The notes: generated by a model not told the origin, from the letters alone. Positions 37,045 through 46,967 are shown, counted from the stretch's first letter. The stretch is 64,000 nucleotides of DNA from Alkalibacterium kapii (GCF_007988865.1 NZ_BJUY01000005.1:1-64000); one strand, 5' to 3'. Numbers and translations are program-made.

Positions 37045-38159
37045 GAGCGATCGTCTCCATCTGTTTTCTTGACGCTTTGAATCGCTTCACTGAGTATTCT
37101 GATTACTGTTTCCGGTCCTGAACGCATCGGATTGACCCGGATCATGCGTTTTTCTAAAGTCGGATCTGATTCTAAAAAGGTAGCCGATACCCGGTAAAAC
37201 ATCGGGACGATCTCATATTTGGATTCGGCACCGACCGGATGCGGGGCAGCCCCCAGTTTTTCCGCTGCCTTTAACACATTCTTAGCAATCGGCTTATCCA
37301 GTTCTATCAGCAGCACTTTCGACTGAGCGTTAGCGATTGTTGCCTGCTTCACGCCTTCTACGGCCTGATTATTAAGGTCTTCATAAACCCGCTGCGTCGT
37401 TTCAGCAGAAATCGCCAAGGATACCGGCGCATAGGTCAAACCTTTCAGTACATCCATCGCTTCGTGCCCCTGGACTTGCAAGCCGCCTGAATAATTATCC
37501 TTTTTCAGCTGGGCGATTATGTCTTTGTCTCCGACGATACAGCCAATACCTTCAGGACCGAGTAGTTTGAATGTGGAAAAACAAGATAAGGTCGCACCCA
37601 TTTCCACGCCGATTTTTGGGATCTTCATGACCGCATAGTTGTCATCTGTCACGATGGGTAAGTCTGGTCTCAGCTCTCTCATCGATCCAATAACTTTTCC
37701 TGAATCATAGCGGTCATCCGGCTTCTGACGCGTCAGCTGAACCAGCGCGCCATCGATCTCTTTGTTTTCCAAGACTTCGCTCAACTGGTTTAAATCGTTG
37801 AAGTCCGCCTTGACGACTGTGATGCCGAACATATCAAGCGACACGTTCGTGGTCGGATAGATCGGTGCATCGTGTACAAGCAGGGTCCCGCCTGGTTTGA
37901 CTGTCTTATACAAGGCGTAGCGGATAGCCATCGTTCCCGAACCTCTGACTAGCATAGCGTCTTCTGCCTCAAAGAAATCAGCGATGACCTGTTCGACTTT
38001 TCTTGTCGTCTCCGGTTTATTCAATCCAGGCACGACGCCTAAGTCACCTCTGGTAAGCATAGCGTTTCCCGGAAAGACTTTGGTCATACAGTCAACGAAT
38101 CTGAATTGCTTGTGTGTTGCTTCTTCTATACTGATGCTTTCTAGTGGAAATGTCTGCAT
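37041..38159 (-). CDS. YhfS-like PLP-dependent enzyme (fold type I)
   Basis: This 372-residue aminotransferase/lyase-like enzyme shows the VRGSGTMAIRYAL phosphate-binding motif, the Asp in IVTDDNYAVMK, and the PLP lysine in CFSTFKLLGPEGIG. It matches YhfS of E. coli, a cysteine/methionine-metabolism or class V aminotransferase-like protein of unknown reaction. The C-terminal RVNPMRSGPET motif would bind the substrate carboxylate. Confidence 0.82.
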   Translation of the reverse strand: MQTFPLESISIEEATHKQFRFVDCMTKVFPGNAMLTRGDLGVVPGLNKPETTRKVEQVIADFFEAEDAMLVRGSGTMAIRYALYKTVKPGGTLLVHDAPIYPTTNVSLDMFGITVVKADFNDLNQLSEVLENKEIDGALVQLTRQKPDDRYDSGKVIGSMRELRPDLPIVTDDNYAVMKIPKIGVEMGATLSCFSTFKLLGPEGIGCIVGDKDIIAQLKKDNYSGGLQVQGHEAMDVLKGLTYAPVSLAISAETTQRVYEDLNNQAVEGVKQATIANAQSKVLLIELDKPIAKNVLKAAEKLGAAPHPVGAESKYEIVPMFYRVSATFLESDPTLEKRMIRVNPMRSGPETVIRILSEAIQSVKKTDGDDRS

Positions 38160-38171
38160 CGTATCCCTCCT

Positions 38172-39044
38172 CTAGCTGTAAAATGTGTTCGGATTCTCTT
38201 TGAGCATCTTTTCAATAAACCGGTCGGATATGCCGTTCTCTTTCATCAGTGGCACAAAGCTGTCAAGCAGATAGGCATAGCCCATGCCGCCCTTGGCTTC
38301 AAGATGGGACCGGCGGGTGATATCCATGGAGAGGAACACCTTGTCAGTGTAGCCTTCTTTTTCGATGCGCTTCAGCATCTCCACGCGGGTCATGTCAGGC
38401 ATGTAGTTCTCCTTGCCGACGGTGTCAAATTCAACAAAGACCCCTTCTTTTAACAGGTCCAGCACATAATCGACGTCTCCGGTCAAATCAACATGCCCGA
38501 TGACCACCCGGCTGAGATCCATATCTTTTGATTTGAAAAAGGCGACCTGCTCTTTTCCGAATGTGCCTAAAGTGGTATGTGTCGTGATGGGCACGCCCGT
38601 CTCCTTGTGCGCTAAGACAGCGGCTTCGAAGACTTTCCGTTCACGGCCGGTCATTTCGTTCTTACTCGTCCCGATCTCACCGATCAAAGAAGCTTTGACT
38701 TCCGTACCGTCCAGCCCTTCTTTGATGTCTTTGATCATCATGTCAGCGAGTTCGCTCACCGATTTCGTTTCGATATAATCGGGTAGAAACTTGTCCTGAT
38801 ACCAGCCGGTGGACTGCAGGATATTCATGCCACTGGCTTCGGCGACTTGCCTGACATAATCCGGGTTACGCTTCATGCCTCTGACGGTCACATCGATGAC
38901 ATTGCGTACCCCTTTGTCGTAGAGCTTTTTATACTCTTCCACTGTTTCGTCGAAGAGATTCAAATTTGTATCTTCTGTTTTTTTCAGCGACGACAGATCG
39001 ATCGTCGTGTGTTCATGTGCATAGGTATAACCGTCTACTAACAT
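38172..39044 (-). CDS. Phosphotriesterase homology protein (Php/YhfV)
   Basis: This 290-residue TIM-barrel amidohydrolase has metal ligands His-x-His in YAHEHTTID, a bridging Glu in SLIGEIGTS (the position of the carboxylated lysine in true phosphotriesterase), His in ITTHTTLG, His in VIGHVDLTGD and Asp in LSMDITRR. Php proteins are not efficient organophosphate hydrolases; a lactone or phosphoester substrate is more likely. It lies 12 bp upstream of yhfS. Confidence 0.87.
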   Translation of the reverse strand: MLVDGYTYAHEHTTIDLSSLKKTEDTNLNLFDETVEEYKKLYDKGVRNVIDVTVRGMKRNPDYVRQVAEASGMNILQSTGWYQDKFLPDYIETKSVSELADMMIKDIKEGLDGTEVKASLIGEIGTSKNEMTGRERKVFEAAVLAHKETGVPITTHTTLGTFGKEQVAFFKSKDMDLSRVVIGHVDLTGDVDYVLDLLKEGVFVEFDTVGKENYMPDMTRVEMLKRIEKEGYTDKVFLSMDITRRSHLEAKGGMGYAYLLDSFVPLMKENGISDRFIEKMLKENPNTFYS

Positions 39045-39114
39045 AATGATTCCCCTTTTTATGTTTCAAGTAATAGTAAAGAGGCCGGTTTTAAACCTAG
39101 CCTCTTAAATTATT

Positions 39115-40416
39115 TTATGCAGCTGGTGTCCATAGGTTCAACAGGAATAGAATATTCACGATTATTCCCAGGACGATAGCGGCTACTGGCCCGACAGCCA
39201 TATCGACCAATGGTTTTTTAGCTGTACGGTTGAGCAGATAAACACCGATCACCCAGAAGAAGCCGATACCTGGTGCGATCTGTTCACTGGCTAAAGCCCC
39301 GCCGATCAGTAGTGCCACTTCCAGCACACGGTTCATTGCTGAACGGATGTGTTCACCCATTTCTCTCACACCTGGGAAACGGTCAAGCCCTTTGGCTGCC
39401 CCACTTAATAGTGAAATCTCTATCAGCATGACTAAAGCCCCTAAAATAAAGGCAAAGATCGGATTGCCTTGAAGTAGTATACCAACGGTAAAGACGAAAG
39501 TCGCTCCAGCCGGACTGTATACACCTGTAACGATCGCCGTTGAAAAGACGAGTGGAATAAAGCCAATCCCTCGGGCAAAGGCAGCTAGTGCCGCTTCGCC
39601 GAATTGTCCACTATCCATCAAGCTCAATGAAATCGGGTCACCAGCAATCAGCGTCAAGCTGGTTGCGGCAGCGACTAGTCCGCCTGTCAGTGACAGTAAA
39701 ATCATATTTTTTCTGATCTTCTTGACACGTTCAGCAAAAATATTGACTAAGTTCTGGTTCTCGGTCGATTCGCCTTTGACTCGAACAGCGAAGTAAAGCA
39801 TGAAGAGCATACCTGTAAGTAACGTCATTCCTTCAGCACTGATCGTCACGGCTTGTCCGCCCGGCAAGTTGAATGTACCAAACTGTCTGACGAGGACCAG
39901 GACGAAAGCACCGACTCCGGCTGTTAAAGCACCTTTATTGAAACCGTGCTGATAAGCAACAGCAATACCTGGGAAGAGTGAGAATGCCACGACGATCGGA
40001 TTCCCAACAGCGCCCAATGCATCTAGGAAGTTAACAGGCAATAGTGCAAATAAATCAACGATGAATTGCAAACCTAATGTTAACCCGATCCCCCATGCAG
40101 CACCCAAGACGCCGGCTAGGACCAACCCCATTTTAGTGTTGGGTGTCCAGGTACCGATGATGTCTGTCATCAAGAGGACACTATGAATAAGTAAAATACT
40201 TGCACCGATGGATACCGGAATACCAAAGCCGATAACCAGACCAAAACTGACGGCGAAACTGGTCGCGGCAAGTTCCTGTCTGCTGATGGCATGATCATCA
40301 AAATATTCTGGCATGATGGGTCTCAAACCATCATTAAAAATGGCAATCCCTCTATTTGTTAAGATGGTAGCCATCGCACCCAGTGCACCAATCACAACTA
40401 ACTGTAATACATCCAT
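39115..40416 (-). CDS. YhfT-like membrane transporter
   Basis: This 433-residue integral membrane protein has about eleven to twelve hydrophobic helices and begins with MDVLQLVVIGALGAMATILT. It belongs to the YhfT family, a putative transporter whose substrate is unknown. It lies between yhfU and php and is probably the uptake system for the compound handled by the operon. Confidence 0.8.
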   Translation of the reverse strand: MDVLQLVVIGALGAMATILTNRGIAIFNDGLRPIMPEYFDDHAISRQELAATSFAVSFGLVIGFGIPVSIGASILLIHSVLLMTDIIGTWTPNTKMGLVLAGVLGAAWGIGLTLGLQFIVDLFALLPVNFLDALGAVGNPIVVAFSLFPGIAVAYQHGFNKGALTAGVGAFVLVLVRQFGTFNLPGGQAVTISAEGMTLLTGMLFMLYFAVRVKGESTENQNLVNIFAERVKKIRKNMILLSLTGGLVAAATSLTLIAGDPISLSLMDSGQFGEAALAAFARGIGFIPLVFSTAIVTGVYSPAGATFVFTVGILLQGNPIFAFILGALVMLIEISLLSGAAKGLDRFPGVREMGEHIRSAMNRVLEVALLIGGALASEQIAPGIGFFWVIGVYLLNRTAKKPLVDMAVGPVAAIVLGIIVNILFLLNLWTPAA

Positions 40417-40429
40417 TTTTTAGTCTCCT

Positions 40430-40798
40430 TTATTCTTCTTTTTTGAGGATTTCTCTGATAATAACTGGAATGACTTTGTCTTTATGCTGAGCTGTAAAAC
40501 CAAAGGCACGCTTGCCTGCCTGGACCTCTTCCGCAATTTTCTCATCTGACATGATATTTCCCGGCATAGAAACAGTTGAGGTATTCTTTCTGCCGATCAT
40601 GGCAATCGCCATTGCTAGTGCACCACCGCCGCCTGTGTTGCAGGCACCCAGGTAATAATCTGCTTCATTGTTTTTCAGTGACATGGCTGCATCCAAGTCG
40701 CTCTTTACGACCACTTCTGCTTTATCACCCGCGTGTTCTTCGACCATTTTGGCAACTTCTTTTTTATCGATCTGTCCGCCGACTACAATTTTAATCAT
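40430..40798 (-). CDS. YhfU-like protein (DUF2620)
   Basis: This 122-residue protein begins MIKIVVGGQIDKKEVAKMVE. It has a glycine-rich middle (YYLGACNTGGGGALAMAIAMIG) and resembles YhfU/DUF2620 and, more distantly, PTS IIB-like or phosphate-binding domains. It is the first gene of the operon, 13 bp before yhfT. The upstream gap to 41064 holds the divergent promoters. Confidence 0.78.
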   Translation of the reverse strand: MIKIVVGGQIDKKEVAKMVEEHAGDKAEVVVKSDLDAAMSLKNNEADYYLGACNTGGGGALAMAIAMIGRKNTSTVSMPGNIMSDEKIAEEVQAGKRAFGFTAQHKDKVIPVIIREILKKEE

Positions 40799-41064
40799 AG
40801 TGATTCTCCTTTTGATTTATTTCAATTTACATTTTTTTGTAAATTTATAGTTAAAAATATCATCTATCAACCTGTCGAGATAATAGATGGGCTTTCTTAC
40901 TGTCTTACTATAAAACCAGCTAAAGAGTGACGATTTATCCTCCTCTCAAATTTACACGATTTAATAAATTGAAACGCTTTCTTGCTCATAGTATAGTACG
41001 CCTATTTCTTTTTTGCAAGGTTTAATTTAAACTTAAGTAAATAAATCGAAAAGGATGAATTTAC

Positions 41065-42099
41065 GTGAACGTAGACATTATGCGTCATCTAGCGAAGAAG
41101 ACTTTTCTTGCCTTGCAGGATCCTTACCAGACTGTGGTAAAGGTCTACCCTCAGATCATCGACAAAGTGAAAAATGACCATTTCTCATATATCGGTGTAA
41201 AGGACCGACCGGAAATCCCAAATTCTTTAGTAACAACATTTGAATCCACAAAGCATTATGGCTTACACACAGTGGATGCTTTCAGTCTAGGTGGTAGAGC
41301 CATAGATACACGTCTGAGAAATCCGATCACAGGACGGCCTATGACCGGCTCGTCCAGCGGCACAGCCATCAATGTCCTGACAGGTATCAATGACCTTGGC
41401 ATCGGAACGGATGGCGGCGGATCCGTTCTGGCTCCGGCAATGTCTCTTAACTTATTCGGCTTCATCTCTCCTTCCATCTGTAAAGAACACACAAGCAAGT
41501 TCAGGAAATATTCGACCGATGCACATGCCTTCACGCCCTCGATCGGTTTTATCACTCGTGAATTTGACGCATTGATAAGAGCAATAGAAGTGGTTATACC
41601 TGTACCTACTCAAAACAATCAGAATAACCATTTTGATCTTCTGGAAATCAATGGAGCATTAGAGAAAAATGAGCACCTAACAGATAGCATCAGCACTACT
41701 GACAAAGTAGATTTAAATGAATCAAGAGAACTACTCATTCCATATCTTGAAGAGAACTTGGGTAAACACGACTGCATCATCTCTAAAGAAGGGCCTGTGG
41801 ACTTTCAGGGTTTAGGCGATACTGTCCTCGGGCATATGGGGCCCCAGGCGAAAGAACATCAGCATAAAGGAAACAAAGGACTTATCCGAGTGGCCAACAT
41901 GGCAGGTGCTGCAGCCGTGACCATTCCAACAGGTGAGCATGCCACATCATATGTTCTCTTATGCAAAGATACTCCAGAGGACATTTCAAGGATGCTAGCC
42001 TTCGCTTCAGACTTAGCTAATAAGCAAGATCCTCTATTGAAGAACTATTTCATGAATTTTAGTCATTATTTCAGTGATGGTTTCAAAACAGCTGAATAA
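41065..42099 (+). CDS. Amidase-signature family hydrolase, divergent from the yhf operon
   Basis: This 344-residue protein has the Ser-cis-Ser-Lys triad region: YIGVKDRPE (Lys), PMTGSSSGTAINV (first Ser) and GTDGGGSVLAPAMSL (nucleophile Ser). This defines amidase-signature enzymes that hydrolyse amides. It is shorter than the usual 450-500 residues; the N-terminal helices are reduced. It is transcribed away from yhfU from a shared 266-bp region, so it may work with that operon. Confidence 0.8.
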   Translation: MNVDIMRHLAKKTFLALQDPYQTVVKVYPQIIDKVKNDHFSYIGVKDRPEIPNSLVTTFESTKHYGLHTVDAFSLGGRAIDTRLRNPITGRPMTGSSSGTAINVLTGINDLGIGTDGGGSVLAPAMSLNLFGFISPSICKEHTSKFRKYSTDAHAFTPSIGFITREFDALIRAIEVVIPVPTQNNQNNHFDLLEINGALEKNEHLTDSISTTDKVDLNESRELLIPYLEENLGKHDCIISKEGPVDFQGLGDTVLGHMGPQAKEHQHKGNKGLIRVANMAGAAAVTIPTGEHATSYVLLCKDTPEDISRMLAFASDLANKQDPLLKNYFMNFSHYFSDGFKTAE

Positions 42100-42104
42100 A
42101 CGAT

Positions 42105-42150
42105 AAAAAAACCTTCGAGAACAGAAAAAATCTGTCCTTGAAGGTCTTTT
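42105..42150 (+). terminator. Terminator of the amidase-signature gene
   Basis: AAAACCTTC and GAAGGTcTTTT flank an inner CAGA/TCTG stem. A second hairpin at 42175-42213 (AGGTGT and ACACCT with T6) also points away from this gene. Confidence 0.7.
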
Positions 42151-42229
42151 ATAAAATCAATGAGTTTATTTAACAGGTGTCCCTGATTTCTATGCCAGGA
42201 ACACCTTTTTTGTAATAAGAATTGATTAG

Positions 42230-43606
42230 TTAGACTGACATGGTTGCTTCTCGATGTCCTTCTCTTAATAGATCATTGACATTTTTCACTGGGTTGAAGG
42301 TCGACTCAGGCACTTCCACAAACAATGTGTTCCAGTGATGCATCGATCCGTTCCACAGGCCTGGATGTTCCAGCGCCTTTAAGGGTCTCCCTTTATAGGA
42401 TTTTTCGGTGATAAAGTACCGGTCTTCCTTTCGGTAATCCATCAGGTCGAACTTCTGTCCTTTATAATCTTTCACAAAGCACACCAAGTCTACCGGATTA
42501 AAAAACTGAGACGAATTGAGAATCTCAAGCTTATGTGGATCGTTTAAGTCGATTTCAGACTTCTCACAGATCTGCAGGTCAAGATAATCGCCATTATCGA
42601 CCACGAACGGTCCGCCGCCGGGTTCCCCGCTGTTTTTGACCATCCCGCACACGCGCAGAGGTCTGTCCAGGAAATGCAGGGCCCACTCTTTGGTGAGTTC
42701 TTTTTTGAGTGAGATATTCAGCGTATCCTTTAGGACAGCTTCAATTTCATCCAAATCAAAGTCGTCTGCTTTTAAGTCTTTTATATACGCATCAATCTGT
42801 GTCTTGACTTTTAGTCCGACAGAGGCCAATTCCTTCTTCGATTGGATCGTCTCTTCTACCTGGCTTCTGTGACACACATTATCTACATTCTTAATGAACA
42901 GTATGTCCGCGTCCAGATCATTCAAGTTTTCAAGCAAGGAGCCGTGCCCACCGGGACGATACAGCACTTCCCCATCCTCAAGTAAAAACGGCTCATTTTC
43001 CATATCGGCTGCCGGGGTCTTCGTTTCCTCTTTTTGAAAAGAATACGAAATAGTTACGTGCGGTTTGTCCGCGACGAGTCCGCTGATATAGTCGTTGAAT
43101 AGTTCTTCATGCTCCGGAGCGATCGTAAAATGCAGATCGACAGCGTCAGGATCAAGGTACTGCTCACCTTCAAAGATATGCTCATCGATAGGCGTTGCCG
43201 TTGTGTCTTCATAGGCATGCATTTTGATCAGTGCTTTTGGAAAGTTCCCGTACTTCAGCTTACTGGTTAATAGACGATCAATGATTTCCACTTTGTCTGC
43301 CTGATCAAGTTCGCCGGCATCCACCTTGTTTCCTTCTTCGACTAAATCCTTGTAAAAGGCAAAATGGTGAAGATCATCGAAAAATCGACGGACGAAAGGC
43401 GTCTCTTCTCTGTTTTCTAGATATGTATATAAGTCTTTGAACATCCGCGTCGCTGCTCCGCTGGCAGGTATGAATTTCATACATTTAAAATTTGTATAGG
43501 CCTCATTGATCCCTTCAGCATTCGTCAATTCCTCAGCGGTGACTGACTGCACGATGTCTACATACTTGTTACCATTTTTAAATTTATCCATTTCCATACA
43601 ATACAA
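42230..43606 (-). CDS. DUF4301 family protein, copy 2
   Basis: This 458-residue paralogue of the protein at 343-1701 has the same landmarks: FIPASGAATRMFKDLY near residue 45, YRPGGHGSLLENL and FIKNVDNVCHRS near 235-260, VCGMVKNSGEPGGGPF and the C-terminal LEHPGLWNGSMHHWNTLFVEVP. TTG 43606 has the best-spaced ribosome binding site (AAGGAG). The GT-A nucleotidyltransferase-like reading applies here too and is inference. The same two genes, amidase and sigma factor, lie upstream on the same strand. Confidence 0.75.
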   Translation of the reverse strand: MYCMEMDKFKNGNKYVDIVQSVTAEELTNAEGINEAYTNFKCMKFIPASGAATRMFKDLYTYLENREETPFVRRFFDDLHHFAFYKDLVEEGNKVDAGELDQADKVEIIDRLLTSKLKYGNFPKALIKMHAYEDTTATPIDEHIFEGEQYLDPDAVDLHFTIAPEHEELFNDYISGLVADKPHVTISYSFQKEETKTPAADMENEPFLLEDGEVLYRPGGHGSLLENLNDLDADILFIKNVDNVCHRSQVEETIQSKKELASVGLKVKTQIDAYIKDLKADDFDLDEIEAVLKDTLNISLKKELTKEWALHFLDRPLRVCGMVKNSGEPGGGPFVVDNGDYLDLQICEKSEIDLNDPHKLEILNSSQFFNPVDLVCFVKDYKGQKFDLMDYRKEDRYFITEKSYKGRPLKALEHPGLWNGSMHHWNTLFVEVPESTFNPVKNVNDLLREGHREATMSV

Positions 43607-43810
43607 ACGCTCCTTATGTGAGATTTGAATAGAGTTGATTTAATGTCTCGTTATCTACTGTATCTATTGCAGCTTACTATATCATTTTTTTCAAAGGGAT
43701 TCTAATTAACTTACCCGTCGTGATAAGTTTCTAAGATACTTAGTCAGTTTAAATAAGGAATGGGATTAATGTCAGCACCTATTTTTAAATTATAGTACCC
43801 TTATTTCTGC

Positions 43811-43848
43811 AAAAAAAGAATCTGCCGTCATGACTCTTAGGCAGACTC
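43811..43848 (-). terminator. Terminator of amidase 2
   Basis: GTCTGCC pairs with GGCAGAt, with seven T on the minus strand, shortly after the amidase stop codon. Nothing else is visible in the gap 43607-43871. Confidence 0.7.
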
Positions 43849-43871
43849 TTTCTACTAATTAACTAAACACG

Positions 43872-44720
43872 TTATTTCACACTCACATACACTGGACTGG
43901 CAGTGATATAGAATACCTTACCTTTCGAGTTCTTCACTTTATATTGTGATCCTCGTCCGATAGTCACCTTTTCCAGGACAGTCGGGAAGCCCTGATCTTT
44001 GGTGATGTAGCCGAACACGTCTTTGTCCTCCCAGCTGGGCTTAGTGTAAAAGCGTAGCTTACCGTCGTGGTGGCTCACCAGTCGCTTCCCACTGTAATTT
44101 TCAGACTTGACTGCCTTAACCGGTGTTTCAGTCTCTACCTTACTAGAACCTTCTCTCTCCTGACGCTGATAACCGATCCCGATTTTATTGCATATCCCTT
44201 CGATCACTGCTTCTGCGGCAGCGTAGAACAACTCGTCATTTAGAAACGCCTTATGGTCCGTCACATTATCGATAAAGCCGTACTCGATGATCACGGTCTC
44301 GGTCTTGCCAGTCAGTCGATGCATATAGTAGTAATCCACCCCCGGCTTCATGGTCCGTGAGAACACCCGACGTAACGGAAGTTGTGTCGCTCCCAAAAGA
44401 CGTTCAGCCAGATCCTCCGCAAAGGCCGGCTTGGCATGGACAGAGTGGATCACTTCGCCCCCCCGCGCCTGTCCGTTAAAGGCGTTCCAGTGATTGGACA
44501 CACAAACATGGTACTGATTCTTGACTCGAGCTACCCGCTGCACATGTTCCAGCGTCACGTCTTTGTCTCTTGTCAAGTGGACATCAGCCCTTAGTTCTTT
44601 CAAGCGCTTGTACTGATACAAGGTCATCTTTAAATTCCAGTCTTTTTCCAGGATCCCAAAGCCGCTCGCTCCCGGGTCGTTCCCGCCGTGTCCGGCGTCT
44701 AATATAATTGATTTACTCAT
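43872..44720 (-). CDS. N-acetylmuramoyl-L-alanine amidase (Amidase_3), copy 2
   Basis: This 282-residue paralogue of the enzyme at 2468-3322 is very similar throughout: ILDAGHGGNDPGASGF, LEKDWNLKMTLYQYKRL, CVSNHWNAFNGQARG and TVIIEYGFIDN hold the zinc ligands and the catalytic Glu. The same C-terminal SH3-like domain (KLRFYTKPSWEDKDVFGYI) is present. There is no signal peptide. It lies 21 bp downstream of the second sigma factor gene, so sigma-amidase coupling is conserved between the two copies. Confidence 0.86.
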   Translation of the reverse strand: MSKSIILDAGHGGNDPGASGFGILEKDWNLKMTLYQYKRLKELRADVHLTRDKDVTLEHVQRVARVKNQYHVCVSNHWNAFNGQARGGEVIHSVHAKPAFAEDLAERLLGATQLPLRRVFSRTMKPGVDYYYMHRLTGKTETVIIEYGFIDNVTDHKAFLNDELFYAAAEAVIEGICNKIGIGYQRQEREGSSKVETETPVKAVKSENYSGKRLVSHHDGKLRFYTKPSWEDKDVFGYITKDQGFPTVLEKVTIGRGSQYKVKNSKGKVFYITASPVYVSVK

Positions 44721-44741
44721 GTCGTTTCCTCTTTTCTCCGT

Positions 44742-45302
44742 TTAATTTTTTAGTACTGACTTGTACTCCGCTAGCTTCTCAGCCACCCGTTGTCGCCAGG
44801 CATAGACGGTTTTCCGGCTAACGCCTCGCTTCTTTGCGATATCTTTCACCGACAGCTGTAAGATCACAGCATCGTTCAAATACGTCTGTTCCCCCTCTGT
44901 GAGACACGCAAGCATCGACTGATACATGTCCTGCATCACTATCTCCGCATCCACCAAAGAGCGCTCATCTACGACCAGCGGTTCAAAGTCTTCCGGCATA
45001 AAAACTTCCTGCTCTGCCCGGCGGACCCTGACTCGGATCTCATCCAAAACGCCCCACTTCACTTTCTGAAAGGCATAGCCCGTGAACTGATAAAAAGCCT
45101 CTTCTTCCGTCAAGTCTTTCGGGAAACATTCATAAGCCTCCACCAGTTTCATCCGTCCGATCTGGACATAATCCTCGTAGTCCGGATGATTATAAGGGAT
45201 CTGGCATTTCTTCAGTGCCCCGTAGACGATGGCATCGTGCACAAAGAAAAAGTCAGCCGCCATCTCTTCCGTCAATATCCTAATCTTCTCCTGCGTTTTC
45301 AT
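44742..45302 (-). CDS. Small sigma-70-like factor (SigH/ComX type), copy 2
   Basis: This 186-residue paralogue of 3359-3994 keeps region 2 (DDYVQIGR-like stretch EDYVQIGRMKLVEAYECFP, then KWGVLDEIR) and the C-terminal helix-turn-helix (VKDIAKKRGVSRKTVYAW). It starts at ATG 45302 behind GGAAAA. Unlike copy 1 it is not next to the ComK-like gene, which lies 9 kb away at 54291. The recognition helix of the two copies is nearly the same, so both may read the same promoters. Confidence 0.75.
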   Translation of the reverse strand: MKTQEKIRILTEEMAADFFFVHDAIVYGALKKCQIPYNHPDYEDYVQIGRMKLVEAYECFPKDLTEEEAFYQFTGYAFQKVKWGVLDEIRVRVRRAEQEVFMPEDFEPLVVDERSLVDAEIVMQDMYQSMLACLTEGEQTYLNDAVILQLSVKDIAKKRGVSRKTVYAWRQRVAEKLAEYKSVLKN

Positions 45303-45515
45303 CGGTTTTCCTATTCCAGAAGATCTTCTAAATGTAGTCGTACATTTCCTGTGTACACCCTTAATTTACGCTGGAAGGCTTTCTCATTCAAAGTGACGAA
45401 AAAGATGGATTTATGGACGAAAAGGACTTAATCTTGTTATTTGGTTTTGGATCTGCTCATAACGTCAGCTGGAAAGCACATATTTCAGCGAATTCTAATG
45501 TAATTTTTGAGAATC

Positions 45516-45697
45516 TTTACAAGTGAGTGCATTAATTCTGGTCACTCGTAAAGATTCTTGGTAATCGTTATAAGTGAACCGATTTTTCATTCCCACTTGT
45601 TACGTTTCTGCTCAATCGTTACAAGTGACTCCACTTATTCTCGTCACTTGTAACAAGAAAAGCTTTATATGTTGTTATTTTTCGCCGAGCGAAAAAT
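45516..45697. repeat. Hairpin array D1 with TTTTTCGCC palindrome
   Basis: Hairpins have TTACAAGTGA and TCACTTGTAA arms at 45516-45653, loops of about 14-15 nt and spacers like CGTTTCTGCTCAATCG. A palindrome with ATTTTTCGC and GCGAAAAAT arms follows at 45677-45697. The gap 45303-45515 shows nothing I can name besides the sigma-2 promoter region. Confidence 0.78.
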
Positions 45698-45708
45698 TTC
45701 CTTATTTA

Positions 45709-45749
45709 TTTTCGTGAGTTTTTAAATCGTTTGCGATTATATAGTATGT
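45709..45749 (+). promoter_or_regulatory. Conserved NERD promoter element, copy 3
   Basis: TTTTCGTGAGTTT, an ATCGTTTGC stretch and a TATATAGTA run, as before the other two NERD genes. Distance to the start codon is about 30 bp. Confidence 0.65.
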
Positions 45750-45777
45750 ATAGTAAAAATGCTTAAAGGAGGCACAC

Positions 45778-46689
45778 ATGATACTTAAAGAACGTTCGAA
45801 GTCGATCAGCCACCGCATTCTTGAAGCTTTAAATAACCGGATGACGTTGTCCGGTGGAGAGCTAGTACAGTACGCAAATCAGATCAAAGGGTTTGAGGGT
45901 GAGAAGATGTTTGACCATATACTCAACGAGTCTGGCATTGATGCCCTTTTCATTAATGACCTGCTACTCATTACGCGAGACACTTTCTATCAAATCGATT
46001 CACTGGTAATTACTGATGAAAAGATTTATCTATACGAAGTAAAGAACTTCAGCGGGACATTCGTATACAAGGACAATGGGCTTTATTCAACCTCGGGACA
46101 CGCGATCCAAGACCCCGTCGCTCAAGCTGAGCGTAAACGTTCATATCTCTATAACTTGCTGATACAGCTGGGCTATTCGATAGATATCGAAGTGCACGTC
46201 GTTTTCATCAACCCTGAATGTTATATTTACGATTTATCCAAGAAAGACACTATTCTATTTGCCGGACAGCTTGCCGGTTACTTCAAAGACCTGGCTGATA
46301 CCTTGCCGAAACAGTCTAATAAGAACTTAGCTCTTGCCAAACAGCTCATTGCTCGGCATAACTCAATGTATCGCCCGACTAACTTGCCTGCTTACTCTTT
46401 CGATCAGCTGAGATAAGGGATTCGCTGCTTTAACTGTGACTCTTTTTCTTATAACAAAAGCCGTCAGAATATTTACTGCAATGTCTGCAGACAAAAAGAA
46501 CCGGCAGCGCAAGCGATCCACCGCAGCATTGAAGAATTCAAACTGCTTTTCCCAGAGACACCACTTGCTAAAGACGTCGCGCATACCTGGTGCGGGAATG
46601 ACTGGAAGAAGTCCCGGATACGGAAAGTGCTGGAGACTCACTACCGAACACATAACCGTGGCCGAGGCAGCTACTATACTGACGCGTGA
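45778..46689 (+). pseudogene. NERD-domain protein with zinc ribbon (NERD-3), one in-frame TAA
   Basis: The frame from ATG 45778 (AAAGGAGG site) matches NERD-1 throughout and runs to TGA 46687-46689. Codon 213 (46414-46416) is TAA. The stop falls between the NERD domain (DSLVITDEKIYLYEVKNF, QAERKR) and the zinc ribbon (CFNC...CNVC), so the product of 212 residues would lack the metal-binding tail. The rest (WCGNDWKKSRIRKV, GRGSYY) is intact and in frame. Hairpin arrays of the TTACAAGTGA family lie on both sides. Confidence 0.8.
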
Positions 46690-46699
46690 TCAAGTTGTT

Positions 46700-46882
46700 A
46701 TTTTTCGCCGAGCGAAAAATGTCCTCTTTTAAGCTTTAAATGTGACAAGTGAACGAAAAATATGACGTCACTTGTCACGTTTCGGCTTGATCTTGACAAG
46801 TAGACCTATTTTAATAAGCTCACTTGTTAAGTTTTCGGCTAATCATTACAAGTGAGTTCAAACTTAGCTTTCACTTGTAACG
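46700..46882. repeat. TTTTTCGCC palindrome and hairpin array D2
   Basis: 46700-46720 repeats the palindrome found before NERD-3. 46741-46882 holds hairpins with TGACAAGTGA/TCACTTGTCA and TTACAAGTGA/TCACTTGTAA arms and spacers such as CGTTTCGGCTTGATCT. The arm family is the same as at 45516-45653. Confidence 0.78.
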
Positions 46883-46967
46883 ATTCGACTGTTTCAAACT
46901 ACAAAAACTGCGAATCCGCCGCACCTTCTGGTATCATAAAACTACAAAAATCAAAGAAGGTGCTTAG

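Noticed and set aside
40969-40983. cre site before the yhf operon (TTGAAACGCTTTCTT)
   Set aside because: It lacks one base of the cre spacing between AA and CG, so it is not a convincing match.
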